64,000 nucleotides of DNA, from contig NZ_CABTZZ010000008.1 in the NCBI RefSeq assembly GCF_902489465.1, positions 1 through 64,000 on the forward strand, given 5' to 3'. The notes beneath the pieces are model-generated. The model searched no databases, was not told the DNA's origin, and saw only the letters and a list, made by a program, of their open reading frames with translations. The translations under genes were made by a program, and so were the position numbers. This document shows positions 18,420 to 26,335 of this stretch, piece after piece; the first letter of the stretch is position 1, and every line of letters starts with the position of its first letter. The stretch is from an uncultured Varibaculum sp. GTDB taxonomy: Bacteria; Actinomycetota; Actinomycetes; Actinomycetales; Actinomycetaceae.

Positions 18420-18824
18420 CTATTCTGAAACTAGCTCAAAGTCGTAGCTGGCGCCATCGTCTAGGGTATGGCCGACGGTGCAGTATTTATCGATTGCTGC
18501 CTGGGATTTTTCTCGTAACTGCTTTACTTGCTCCTCGCTTAGTTCGGTGAGGTCAGCCACCATTTCTACCGTCAAATGCGCATAGGAATCACGGCGCTCA
18601 TCTTTTTGCGCTGCTACCCCTACGGAAGCGGCAAAATCCTTTCCTAGAGCAGCAGACAATACGTGATCGGCGGAAAAAGTATGGCAAGTAGCCAGCGCTA
18701 GTTGCAGTAGCTCCCCGGGAGTGAATTGGTTTTCACCCATCCCGATTTCTACTTTTGCGCCGCGCTCATTTTGTCCTACGTAGTGCTTCTTGCCTCGGCG
18801 GTATGCCCACAAAATGTTACTCAT
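18420..18824 (-). CDS. OsmC/Ohr family peroxidase-like protein
   Basis: A 134-residue OsmC-family protein. The two redox Cys residues of the family are present: C47 in LATCHTFSADHVL and C115 in KYCTVGHTLDDG. These proteins reduce organic hydroperoxides with thiols. It is closer to the general OsmC/YhfA-like group than to Ohr proper, as far as I can judge by eye. It is convergent with murE, with about 100 nt between them, and a tRNA terminator lies behind its start. Confidence 0.8.
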   Translation of the reverse strand: MSNILWAYRRGKKHYVGQNERGAKVEIGMGENQFTPGELLQLALATCHTFSADHVLSAALGKDFAASVGVAAQKDERRDSYAHLTVEMVADLTELSEEQVKQLREKSQAAIDKYCTVGHTLDDGASYDFELVSE

Positions 18825-18860
18825 GCTCTTATTGTGGCAGGAAAACGAGGTGCGTGTAGA

Positions 18861-18899
18861 AAAACAAAAAATCCCGCAACCAAAGGCTGCAGGATTTTT
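18861..18899 (-). terminator. Terminator of the initiator tRNA gene
   Basis: On the minus strand an 11-bp stem (18871-18881 pairing with 18885-18895, two G-U pairs) with a 3-nt loop is followed by UUUUUUGUUUUU. It begins 10 nt beyond the tRNA 3' end. Confidence 0.85.
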
Positions 18900-18904
18900 G
18901 CTAG

Positions 18905-18978
18905 TAGCGGGGGCTGGATTTGAACCAACGACCTCCGGGTTATGAGCCCGGCGAGCTACCGAACTGCTCCACCCCGCG
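18905..18978 (-). tRNA. Initiator tRNA-fMet (anticodon CAT)
   Basis: A 74-nt cloverleaf. The acceptor strand CGCGGGG pairs with CCCCGC, leaving the C1-U72 mismatch that marks actinobacterial initiator tRNAs. The D stem is GAGC/GCTC. The anticodon stem CCGGG/CCCGG carries the three G-C pairs of initiators around the loop CTCATAA. The T arm is GTTGG-TTCAAAT-CCAGC and the discriminator is A73. The 3' CCA is not encoded, because CTAGC follows A73. Confidence 0.95.
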
Positions 18979-18989
18979 TCGACTTGTCT

Positions 18990-19019
18990 ATGTTAAGCAG
19001 GCAGGGTAGCTAAAGGCAA
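18990..19019 (-). promoter_or_regulatory. Promoter of tRNA-fMet
   Basis: On the minus strand TTGCCT (19014-19019) and TAACAT (18990-18995) are separated by 18 nt. Transcription would start about 5 nt before the tRNA 5' end at 18978. Confidence 0.5.
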
Positions 19020-19182
19020 AAAAATTCACTGTAGAAGAAGTCACGTTAAGAGCTTTAGAGCCTGAAAGAGCAGTTAAAAAGAGAATTTAAGGGGAGAGCA
19101 GGGGGGATTTTGAACCGTAAAGATGACAGCGCAGGCGTTAGATAGTGAACTAAAAGCCGCTTAGAGTCCGGAAGTGACCAGT

Positions 19183-19872
19183 TTATAGCGCCCGCAGGAC
19201 GGTAACGACTTTTCCTAAAATGGTGGCATTATCGCCGGGAATCGGTTCAAATGCCGGGTTGTGGGGGAGCAGCCAGATGTGACCTTCCCGCCGCGCGAGG
19301 GTTTTAACGGTAGCTTCCCCCTCGATCATGGCAGCCACGATTTCGCCGAGTTCGGCAACATTTTGGCGCCGAACTACCACCCAGTCACCATCGCAGATCG
19401 CCGCTTCAATCATCGAGTCGCCATGTACCTTGAGCATAAAGAGTTCGCCATCGCCGGTGAAGCGGGTAGGGATAGTGAAGACGTCCTCTATATCTTGCTG
19501 GGCTTCGATGGGGGTGCCCGCAGCGATTTGTCCCACTAAGGGAATCGCATGATGGTTTAAGGGGGTTACTTCCCCAAGCTGGGAAGTTGCGGTTTCGACA
19601 GCCGGCTCATCGCTCGCACGCGAGGTGAATTGCGGGTTTACCTCGAGGGCACGGCTGCGTCCCGCGGCGCGTACCAAGAAACCTTGACTGACCAGATTGT
19701 CTAGGTGGTGTTTGACAGTAGATGAGGAAGACAGTCCTACGGCTGCGGCAATTTCCCTAACCGAGGGCGGGTATCCCCGGGAGCGAATCCCAGCGCAAAC
19801 TGCCTCGAAAATAGAGCGTGCGCGTGGACGTAGTGTTTCTATATCCAAGGCATCGTCTTGGTCTTTGTTCAT
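19183..19872 (-). CDS. lexA: SOS repressor LexA
   Basis: A 229-residue LexA. The winged-helix DNA-binding domain (about residues 10-80) includes YPPSVREIAAAVGLSSSSTV. The autocleavage bond is A118-G119 in VGQIAAGTP. The S24 protease dyad is S153 (in HGDSM) and K190 (in EATVKTLARR). The start ATG follows GGGAGGG. Two LexA-box-like sites lie in the divergent intergenic region, so it is probably autoregulated and represses the opposite gene. A 204-nt stretch without recognisable features separates its 3' end from the tRNA. Confidence 0.95.
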   Translation of the reverse strand: MNKDQDDALDIETLRPRARSIFEAVCAGIRSRGYPPSVREIAAAVGLSSSSTVKHHLDNLVSQGFLVRAAGRSRALEVNPQFTSRASDEPAVETATSQLGEVTPLNHHAIPLVGQIAAGTPIEAQQDIEDVFTIPTRFTGDGELFMLKVHGDSMIEAAICDGDWVVVRRQNVAELGEIVAAMIEGEATVKTLARREGHIWLLPHNPAFEPIPGDNATILGKVVTVLRAL

Positions 19873-19920
19873 GGTTCCCTCCCGCTGTCACCTTGATCAT
19901 AAGAAATTGTGACTCATTAT

Positions 19921-19936
19921 GCAAACATTTGTTCGA
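19921..19936. promoter_or_regulatory. LexA box 1 (SOS operator)
   Basis: GCAAACATTTGTTCGA matches the actinobacterial SOS palindrome TCGAACnnnnGTTCGA at all but two fixed positions. It lies 49 nt upstream of lexA, between the two divergent genes. Confidence 0.6.
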
Positions 19937-19999
19937 TAAATCTGCATATTTCACTTGCTTTTGCAGTGCCTGCTCGCTACTATATCAAACAGATGTTCG

Positions 20000-20015
20000 A
20001 AGAACATTTGTTCGA
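20000..20015. promoter_or_regulatory. LexA box 2 (SOS operator)
   Basis: AAGAACATTTGTTCGA has the intact GAAC-N4-GTTC core and shares ACATTTGTTCGA with box 1. It lies 13 nt before the ATG at 20029. It overlaps a second perfect palindrome, ATGTTCGAAGAACAT (19993-20007). Confidence 0.7.
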
Positions 20016-20028
20016 GAAAGGTGCAGTC

Positions 20029-20616
20029 ATGTCCACACAACTTTCTTTCAATCTGGAAGAACTAGCCCAAAAACGGGTAGTGGGTTTGGGGAGCTACCAG
20101 TTGGCGAAGCTTTCTACGCCAAAGCCTAAGCGTCCTCACCTACAGTTGGTCGACGCCACCTATATAGAACGTGCGCGGGCTAAGTCCCGTCATACTGCGG
20201 GCTCAAAATTGCCATGCCCGCCCGCCGTCGGTAGGGAGAACCGCACGGAGGGGCCGGCAGCAGCTTTTGACTCGCTTCCTCAATGGGCGCGCCGAGCGCC
20301 TCGCACCCAGCAGGTAAAACCAACACCTTTGGCAGCGGTTCCTCCCGCTGCCAAGGCTGAAAACCTAGACGGTGCGCGGCGCCCGGCTCCCCAAAAACCA
20401 TTGCCTAAGAAGCTGCCAGTTCCCCGGGTTAGCCATAAATTATTCCGAGTGTCCGCAGGGCTAGTGCTGGTGGCGGCAGCGTTAATCTCCGGGGTAGGTC
20501 TTGGTAGTTATTGGGATGCGTCCGCTGATGGCGCCGGGCAAACAAGCCAGATTTCAAGCGAGGTGACGGCAGAAAACAGCCAAGCTTCCTCGGCGGATCT
20601 ACTGTTAGGACGGTAA
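20029..20616 (+). CDS. SOS-controlled single-pass membrane protein in the divS/chiZ position
   Basis: A 195-residue protein that I do not recognise by sequence. I chose ATG at 20029, with AAAGG 7 nt upstream; the longer frame from 19909 would read through the LexA boxes. Residues 1-139 are probably cytoplasmic, basic and rich in Pro and Ala. One membrane segment spans about residues 140-162 (FRVSAGLVLVAAALISGVGLGSYW). A Ser-rich tail of about 33 residues would lie outside. The position between lexA and nrdR, the divergent orientation and the LexA box match the division suppressors DivS (Corynebacterium) and ChiZ/Rv2719c (Mycobacterium). Those carry an extracellular LysM domain, which is missing here. 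A role in SOS division arrest is inferred from context. Confidence 0.75.
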   Translation: MSTQLSFNLEELAQKRVVGLGSYQLAKLSTPKPKRPHLQLVDATYIERARAKSRHTAGSKLPCPPAVGRENRTEGPAAAFDSLPQWARRAPRTQQVKPTPLAAVPPAAKAENLDGARRPAPQKPLPKKLPVPRVSHKLFRVSAGLVLVAAALISGVGLGSYWDASADGAGQTSQISSEVTAENSQASSADLLLGR

Positions 20617-20846
20617 TCCTAACGGCATCGGGCGATAAGCAAGGAAGCGTCCTTGTCTCTAAGGGCGCGGCTAGATCGGTTGCTACCGCTTTTAGCTACG
20701 TCGAAGATTCCTAGCTATGATTAGGGATCCAGACTGCAGATCACCCATTCTTTCTTGTAGTCCGATTCTCTTTGAGGGCGTTGATGCAAGAGTGTCAAAT
20801 GTTGCGATAAGCTAGACCTCCAGGATGCTTATTGATGGGGGAAAAG

Positions 20847-21329
20847 TTGCACTGTCCGTTTTGCCATAATGATGATTCGCGGGTAATCGATTCGCGGACC
20901 GCCGAAGAGGGAAATGCTATCCGGCGGCGACGCGAATGTACCAAATGTAATAAGCGTTTTACCACTATTGAAACTGCAGCTTTATCCGTCAAAAAACGTT
21001 CCGGTACTTTGGAGCCGTTCTCACGGGAAAAAGTGATCAGTGGAGTTAGAAAAGCCTGCCAGGGGCGTCCCGTCAGTAGTGATGACCTCGCAAAATTGGC
21101 GCAACAGGTAGAAGAGAATCTACGGGCGAGCGGAAAATCGCAAATTGACTCCCACTGCATTGGCAGGTCAATCCTGGAGCCGCTCCGGGAACTCGACGTG
21201 GTAGCCTACCTGCGATTTGCGTCTGTGTATTCCAGTTTTGACGATTTAGATGACTTCCAAACTGCCATCGACGAGATCCGATCGCAACAAAATGCTGTTA
21301 ACGCAGCGACAATACTCGTAGACCAATAG
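20847..21329 (+). CDS. nrdR: Ribonucleotide reductase regulator NrdR
   Basis: A 160-residue repressor of nrd genes. It has a zinc ribbon (C3, C6, C31, C34) followed by the ATP-cone domain, seen from VKKRSGTLEPFSREKV onwards. I chose TTG at 20847 because it gives the family-standard N-terminus MHCPFC and has GGGGGA 5 nt upstream. The frame also offers ATG at 20835 and TTG at 20832. The gene follows the SOS-controlled membrane protein, as in mycobacteria, after a 230-nt gap with no clear regulatory site. Its last 32 bp overlap the end of serA on the other strand. Confidence 0.92.
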   Translation: MHCPFCHNDDSRVIDSRTAEEGNAIRRRRECTKCNKRFTTIETAALSVKKRSGTLEPFSREKVISGVRKACQGRPVSSDDLAKLAQQVEENLRASGKSQIDSHCIGRSILEPLRELDVVAYLRFASVYSSFDDLDDFQTAIDEIRSQQNAVNAATILVDQ

Positions 21330-22506
21330 TTTCGGGCATAGAGCGGATTTCGGCAACTGCCGATACTGGAAGCTCCGAAGCAATATCGGTTAGGGCATAC
21401 CCTACCTGACCTTCGGTACCTAAAATCTGACCATTGATGTTCACATCTTGGTTGGCAAAAACCTGGTTGATACGCCCCAACACCCCTGGGGTATTAGTGT
21501 GCAAGAATGCTAGGCGGTAACAAGAATCCGGGTGAGAATTAAGTTTCAAGTTGGGCATATTAACGCTCATCTCGGTACTACCTCGGTGCCAGTAGTCCGC
21601 AATTTTATGCGCTACAAACTGACCGATATCGAACTGAGCCTCCAAAGTAGAGCCGCCGATATGCGGAGTCAAAATCGTGTTGGGTAGCCCTAGTAGCGGG
21701 GAATGAAACTCGTTTCCGTTCTTCTGCGGTTCCTCGGGATACACATCTACCGCAGCGCCTGAGATTTTTCCGGAACGAATGTTTTCAGCTAAAGCCTCAA
21801 CATCTACCACTATGCCACGCGAAAGGTTAATGAAAATCGCGCCCTCTTTCATCTGTTCGAACTCCCGCTTGCCGATCAAGCCCTCATTGGATTTACGGCC
21901 GTCCACGTGCAGGGAAATAAAATCAGCAGTTTTTAGCACTTCATCCATGGAGGGCAAAGCCCGGGCATTACCCATTGCCAGGCGCTGGGATGAGTCATAA
22001 AAGACCACATTCATTCCCAAGGCTTCAGCTAATACTGAAAGCTGGGTGCCAATATTTCCATAGCCTATAATCCCCAGAGTTTTCCCGCGAACCTCATGAG
22101 AACCTGATGCACTCTTATTCCAGATTCCGCGTTGTAAATCCTGGTTGCGAGTTTCCACGTGGCGCGCCAGGCTGATAATGTGTCCGACGGCCAGCTCTAC
22201 CACCGAGCGAGTATTGGAGTAAGGGGCATTAAACACCGTCACTCCCGCTTGGGTGGCGGCTGACAAATCTACCTGGTTAGTACCTATGCAAAAACAACCT
22301 ACCACTCTCAGGCGGGGACAAGCAGAAATCACTCGCGAAGTTACCTGGGTTTTTGAGCGAATCCCCACAATATCGGCATCCTGGAGGCGTTCGATCAACG
22401 CATCCTCTTCCAGGGCGCCTTTTACGCGCTCTACTTCAATGTCGTTACCGGTAAAGACTTCATCCGCCACCTGGTGCGGATCTTCAAGTAAAACTGCCTT
22501 CGTCAT
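21298..22506 (-). CDS. serA: D-3-phosphoglycerate dehydrogenase with ACT domain
   Basis: A 402-residue enzyme for the first step of serine synthesis. The NAD-binding domain shows GIIGYGNIGTQL (about residues 148-159). The catalytic His is in the LTPHIGGST motif, with the conserved Arg in NLSRG. The C-terminal ACT domain (about residues 328-402, from SCYRLAFLH) is the serine-sensing module. The length is that of the E. coli-type short enzyme (about 410), not the long mycobacterial form of about 530 residues. It converges on nrdR with a 32-bp 3' overlap. Confidence 0.92.
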   Translation of the reverse strand: MTKAVLLEDPHQVADEVFTGNDIEVERVKGALEEDALIERLQDADIVGIRSKTQVTSRVISACPRLRVVGCFCIGTNQVDLSAATQAGVTVFNAPYSNTRSVVELAVGHIISLARHVETRNQDLQRGIWNKSASGSHEVRGKTLGIIGYGNIGTQLSVLAEALGMNVVFYDSSQRLAMGNARALPSMDEVLKTADFISLHVDGRKSNEGLIGKREFEQMKEGAIFINLSRGIVVDVEALAENIRSGKISGAAVDVYPEEPQKNGNEFHSPLLGLPNTILTPHIGGSTLEAQFDIGQFVAHKIADYWHRGSTEMSVNMPNLKLNSHPDSCYRLAFLHTNTPGVLGRINQVFANQDVNINGQILGTEGQVGYALTDIASELPVSAVAEIRSMPETIGLRVLSLR

Positions 22507-22581
22507 GCCTCTATCTTTTCAACGTGGGCTATGCTTAGCAAAATCGTCCGCTCTGCGGTATTAATACTCGCTATGGAACTG

Positions 22582-24864
22582 TTATTGCCACCCGGCTGGT
22601 AGCTGCTGGGTATACAGAGTAACTAGGCGACGGGTGGGGCGAGTCATGGCCACAAAAAGATTACCGACGCTTTGGGCAGATATATTGACTGGCTCTAGCA
22701 AAATTACACTATCGAACTCTAAGCCCTTCGAAGTGACCGCATCTAATACGCAGACTCGATCACTAATCGGATCGTTCCCTACCGGGACGGGCAGCTGGCT
22801 GGCAAGCTGTAAAACCGTAGAATAATCGCGCTGCGCGCAGATCAGGGCAATGCGTCCTCGTCCAGCGCCTAAAACCCTGTCTAAATAGCTGATCTCGTTG
22901 GAAATTGCTTCCTGCACAGCAGAAATATCAAGCTCTGCTACCTGGCGGGTTATTAGCGAGTTCGGATCTTGTCTAACCGCTTGAACCGGATAAGGGGAGG
23001 GGCGCCCAGCGGCAGTGGTAACCGCCTCCGCTAAATCCATAATTTCTTTCGGGGTACGGTAACAAACCGTTAAATAGGCTTCTTCCTCCAGAGCATCTCC
23101 GGCAGGGCCTAGCAGCTCGCTCCAAGAAGATCCCCCGGCGGAAATCCGCTGGGCTAAGTCACCCACTACGGTAAAAGAACGCGAAGGGCAGCGCCGCAAC
23201 AGGCAGCGCCAATCCATCGGGGATAGTTCCTGAGCTTCATCCACCACTACGTGCCCATAGGTCCACGTGCGATCCTTATATGCTTTCTCCGCTAGAGAGG
23301 ACTGTTCAATGTTTCCAGCGGCGTTTGTGGCCAGCATCTTAGCGGAGACAATTCCGTCTCCCAGTCCTTGTCCCTCGATCGCGGCTTGCGCCCGCGATAA
23401 CTCTCGTTCGCGGGCAGCAGATCGGGAGCGACGAGAAGTAGGAGAGGTAGTATTTGGTACCTCTCCCAGCAGTTCCGCGAGCTCATCGAGTAACGGCACG
23501 TCAGCAGGCGTAAATGGTTCCTGCTTGGGGCGATAAAGTATCTCTTGCTCTTCGGAGCTGAATTCACTGGCAAAACGGGCAAGAAATGCTGGGTAGGCGT
23601 AAATGCGGCGTAATAGATCTTGCGCCGAATAAGGCATCCAGCAAAGGTTGATTGCCCGGCGCACATTAAGGTTGGAACGCAGATCTTCGCGCACTAGGGC
23701 GCGTTCAGAAAGTACGTCGCGACTAGTTTCTATTTCCCCTAAGCCGGCCTCTTGCGCGGCAGCAGTTAATTCTGCTTGCTCCCGGCGGGTTTCACTATCT
23801 AAATACTGGTCAGTTAAAGAATCTAAAACGTGGGCAACGAAGATTTCCCGTGCCTGGTTATGCGGTTTTCCGCTAAGACGGGCGCGGCGAATCGCCTCTT
23901 TTACTATTCGCGGTCGCAAGAGCAGTTTAGTAGCGCCTACTGTTAATGACTGATCAGAATCGGGAACCCGTTGCAGCGATCGTACTGCCTGCTCAATTAG
24001 GTTTACCCAACGTAAATCTCCCTTCAAAGCCGAGACTTTCGGGTGTTCTTTACCCGGGGCTCTAGTTCCCGGCAATAGATTTCCCATGGTGGTGGAGACC
24101 ACCCCGGTTTCTCCTAGCGCAGGTAATACCTGCTCGATATAACGTAAAAAAGCGGGTGAGGGGCCTACTATCAGCACCCCGGATTTTTCTAAGCGTTCGG
24201 CCTGTTCATATAGTAAATAGGCCGCGCGGTGCAATGCCACAGCGGTTTTACCAGTGCCCGGTCCGCCCTGGATTACCAGGATCTGAGAAGTGTTCGCACG
24301 GATTATTCGATCCTGCTCACCTTGGATGGTGGCCACAATATCGCCCATATGGCCAGAGCGTTCTGCTTGGAGCGCTGCCAATAGTGCGCCCTCGCCCTGG
24401 AGCTGGATCCCTTCTTTAGCGCTGTGAGATAGATCGAAGGCTTCGTCCTCTAGCGAAATTACCTCCCGGCGATGCAGGCCAATATGGCGCCGCCTAGCCA
24501 TTCCCAGAGGGTGGCGGGCAGTCGCTTGGTAAAAGGCAGTGGCGGCGTTGGCTCTCCAATCCATTAACACCTGAGCGTGATCGCTATCTTGCAGTCCTAC
24601 CCGCCCGATATAGAAATCTTTCCCAGTCAGAGGAGTCAGTTTTCCAAATACTAAGCGTTCTTCTACCCGTTCCAAGCGGGCGGCTTGGTCTCCCAAATGA
24701 GCTGCCATTACGTCGCGTTCCGAGCGGTTTTGGGGAGAACCGGTGGCGCCAAGTGCCTGAACCTGGCGCTGGCGCTGGCGGTAACGAGTACGGGCATCAT
24801 CTAAAACCTGGTAAATGCGATCTACGGCCTGCTGCTCCGCCGCTAGCTGCTCGGGATCATTCAA
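22582..24864 (-). CDS. helD: HelD-like UvrD/Rep family ATPase
   Basis: A 760-residue superfamily-1 helicase-like protein. Walker A is VIQGGPGTGKTAVALHRAAY (about residues 196-215), preceded by the HelD-type IQGEQDRIIRA segment. Walker B is HVVVDEAQELSPMDWRCL (about residues 537-554), and motif VI lies in NLFVAMTRPTRRLV near the end. An N-terminal coiled-coil arm (residues 1-80, rich in Gln and Arg) is typical of HelD. In actinobacteria and Bacillus, HelD removes RNA polymerase from stalled complexes. It reads leftward, divergent from the PAC2 gene. Confidence 0.85.
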   Translation of the reverse strand: MNDPEQLAAEQQAVDRIYQVLDDARTRYRQRQRQVQALGATGSPQNRSERDVMAAHLGDQAARLERVEERLVFGKLTPLTGKDFYIGRVGLQDSDHAQVLMDWRANAATAFYQATARHPLGMARRRHIGLHRREVISLEDEAFDLSHSAKEGIQLQGEGALLAALQAERSGHMGDIVATIQGEQDRIIRANTSQILVIQGGPGTGKTAVALHRAAYLLYEQAERLEKSGVLIVGPSPAFLRYIEQVLPALGETGVVSTTMGNLLPGTRAPGKEHPKVSALKGDLRWVNLIEQAVRSLQRVPDSDQSLTVGATKLLLRPRIVKEAIRRARLSGKPHNQAREIFVAHVLDSLTDQYLDSETRREQAELTAAAQEAGLGEIETSRDVLSERALVREDLRSNLNVRRAINLCWMPYSAQDLLRRIYAYPAFLARFASEFSSEEQEILYRPKQEPFTPADVPLLDELAELLGEVPNTTSPTSRRSRSAARERELSRAQAAIEGQGLGDGIVSAKMLATNAAGNIEQSSLAEKAYKDRTWTYGHVVVDEAQELSPMDWRCLLRRCPSRSFTVVGDLAQRISAGGSSWSELLGPAGDALEEEAYLTVCYRTPKEIMDLAEAVTTAAGRPSPYPVQAVRQDPNSLITRQVAELDISAVQEAISNEISYLDRVLGAGRGRIALICAQRDYSTVLQLASQLPVPVGNDPISDRVCVLDAVTSKGLEFDSVILLEPVNISAQSVGNLFVAMTRPTRRLVTLYTQQLPAGWQ

Positions 24865-24994
24865 GAAGAGCCCCTTCCCTTAAGAAAAAGTAGGCGTCTA
24901 TTCTACCCGCTATCGCTAAAACCGCATAGCTCGGGCGAGGGGCGATGCGCGCGCGGCGCTGGCCGGGTAGGCTGGACTAAAGAATGGAGGGTAG

Positions 24995-26332
24995 ATGACA
25001 GATAGTGCCCGTTTTATAATTCCCGGTCCTGCCTACGAGGATACCCAGGCAGAGGTGCTGCTCTACGCCTTTTCGGGGGCGATTGATTCCGGTGATATTG
25101 GCGGAATGATTATCGAGCAGCTCTTGCATGCCCTTCCGCATGAAGAAGTTGCGCGTTTTTCCCTAGAGACGGTACTGGATTACCGGGCGCGACGTCCTCG
25201 AATAACCATTGAAAACTGGATGATGACCGATATGCGTTACCCCAGTTGCACCCTGGAGCGGATTACTGATTATTCCGGACGCCAAATACTGTTGCTGCGC
25301 GGACTAGAACCCGACATTAACTGGGAAGATTTTTCCCTGGCAATTTTCGAGGTTTGTCAAAAGATGGGGGTAAAACAGGCAGTTGATCTGATGGGGATAG
25401 CTGCCAATATTCCCCACACCCGGATCCCCTTCATTAACCAGACTTCTCCCAATCCGGATATTTTGCCTCCGCAAACTGAGATGCCGGGTACTTTCATTAT
25501 CACTGCCTCTTTTGGGCAGTACCTGCAGATGCTATTCCAAATGATTTCCGTGCAGGCACGAGGAATCGTAGTGGGGGTTCCTTATTACTTGGCAGACGGA
25601 CAGTATCCGCCGGGGGCAGTTAGCGCGATTCAATATCTTTCTGAGACTCTCAATCTGGATTTGCCGATGGGAGATTTGGAAGCAGCCAGCACCCAAATGA
25701 TCAAAGAGATCAGTGCGCAGCTCGAGGAAAATCCCGAAGCTAAGGAACTGATTGAAAAAATGGAGCAGCACTATGACGAGGCGCTAACCCAACCCTGGGG
25801 AGAGCTGCATCCGAAGTCTTTAGCCGAGTCAGTGGATTCCCGGTCGGGAGAGGCAATTGCAGAACGCATTGAAAAGTTCTTGGCGCAAGTAAATCCTCAA
25901 GACGCTCCCGAAGAAGCCGCGGAGGGACTCCTTGCGGGAAGGGATGATTTGCTGGCGCACCTGGCACGAAAAGTTGCCTCCCGCCAGCTGGGAAATACCA
26001 ATATTCAGCCTCCGGAACAGGTATTTAAAGCCGTTGGGAGCCGATCAGGACAGTACGTGTCCCATATGAAGGAACCTGATCGTAGCAAAGAAGGGGAAGT
26101 TAACCCCTCCAAAGCCGCAGCTATTGGCCAGGCGGCTGCACCAGGTAGCGCTCCGCAGGGTAGGCATTTTCCGCCGCGCCGCTCCCATCTGCGGCCTAAA
26201 CAGGCAGAAAGAAATTCCAGGGGCTCCGGTTCAGCTACCCCAGCTCCGCCGCCTCCTCCCCGTAGTCAGGGAGAATCTCTAACAGATCAGCAGCGCAGAT
26301 TAGAAGATAACGGGGATAGCGGAAAGAACTGA
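24995..26332 (+). CDS. PAC2 family protein
   Basis: A 445-residue protein whose first 290 or so residues match the PAC2 (proteasome assembly chaperone 2-like) family found widely in actinobacteria. Recognisable blocks are LLYAFSGAIDSGDIG, LRGLEPDINW and the VGVPYYL segment. The C-terminal 100 residues are rich in Pro, Arg, Ser and Gly and look disordered. The molecular function of bacterial PAC2 proteins is not settled. The start ATG follows GGAGGG. It ends 3 nt before dinB and is probably co-transcribed with it. Confidence 0.8.
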   Translation: MTDSARFIIPGPAYEDTQAEVLLYAFSGAIDSGDIGGMIIEQLLHALPHEEVARFSLETVLDYRARRPRITIENWMMTDMRYPSCTLERITDYSGRQILLLRGLEPDINWEDFSLAIFEVCQKMGVKQAVDLMGIAANIPHTRIPFINQTSPNPDILPPQTEMPGTFIITASFGQYLQMLFQMISVQARGIVVGVPYYLADGQYPPGAVSAIQYLSETLNLDLPMGDLEAASTQMIKEISAQLEENPEAKELIEKMEQHYDEALTQPWGELHPKSLAESVDSRSGEAIAERIEKFLAQVNPQDAPEEAAEGLLAGRDDLLAHLARKVASRQLGNTNIQPPEQVFKAVGSRSGQYVSHMKEPDRSKEGEVNPSKAAAIGQAAAPGSAPQGRHFPPRRSHLRPKQAERNSRGSGSATPAPPPPPRSQGESLTDQQRRLEDNGDSGKN

Positions 26333-26335
26333 CCG

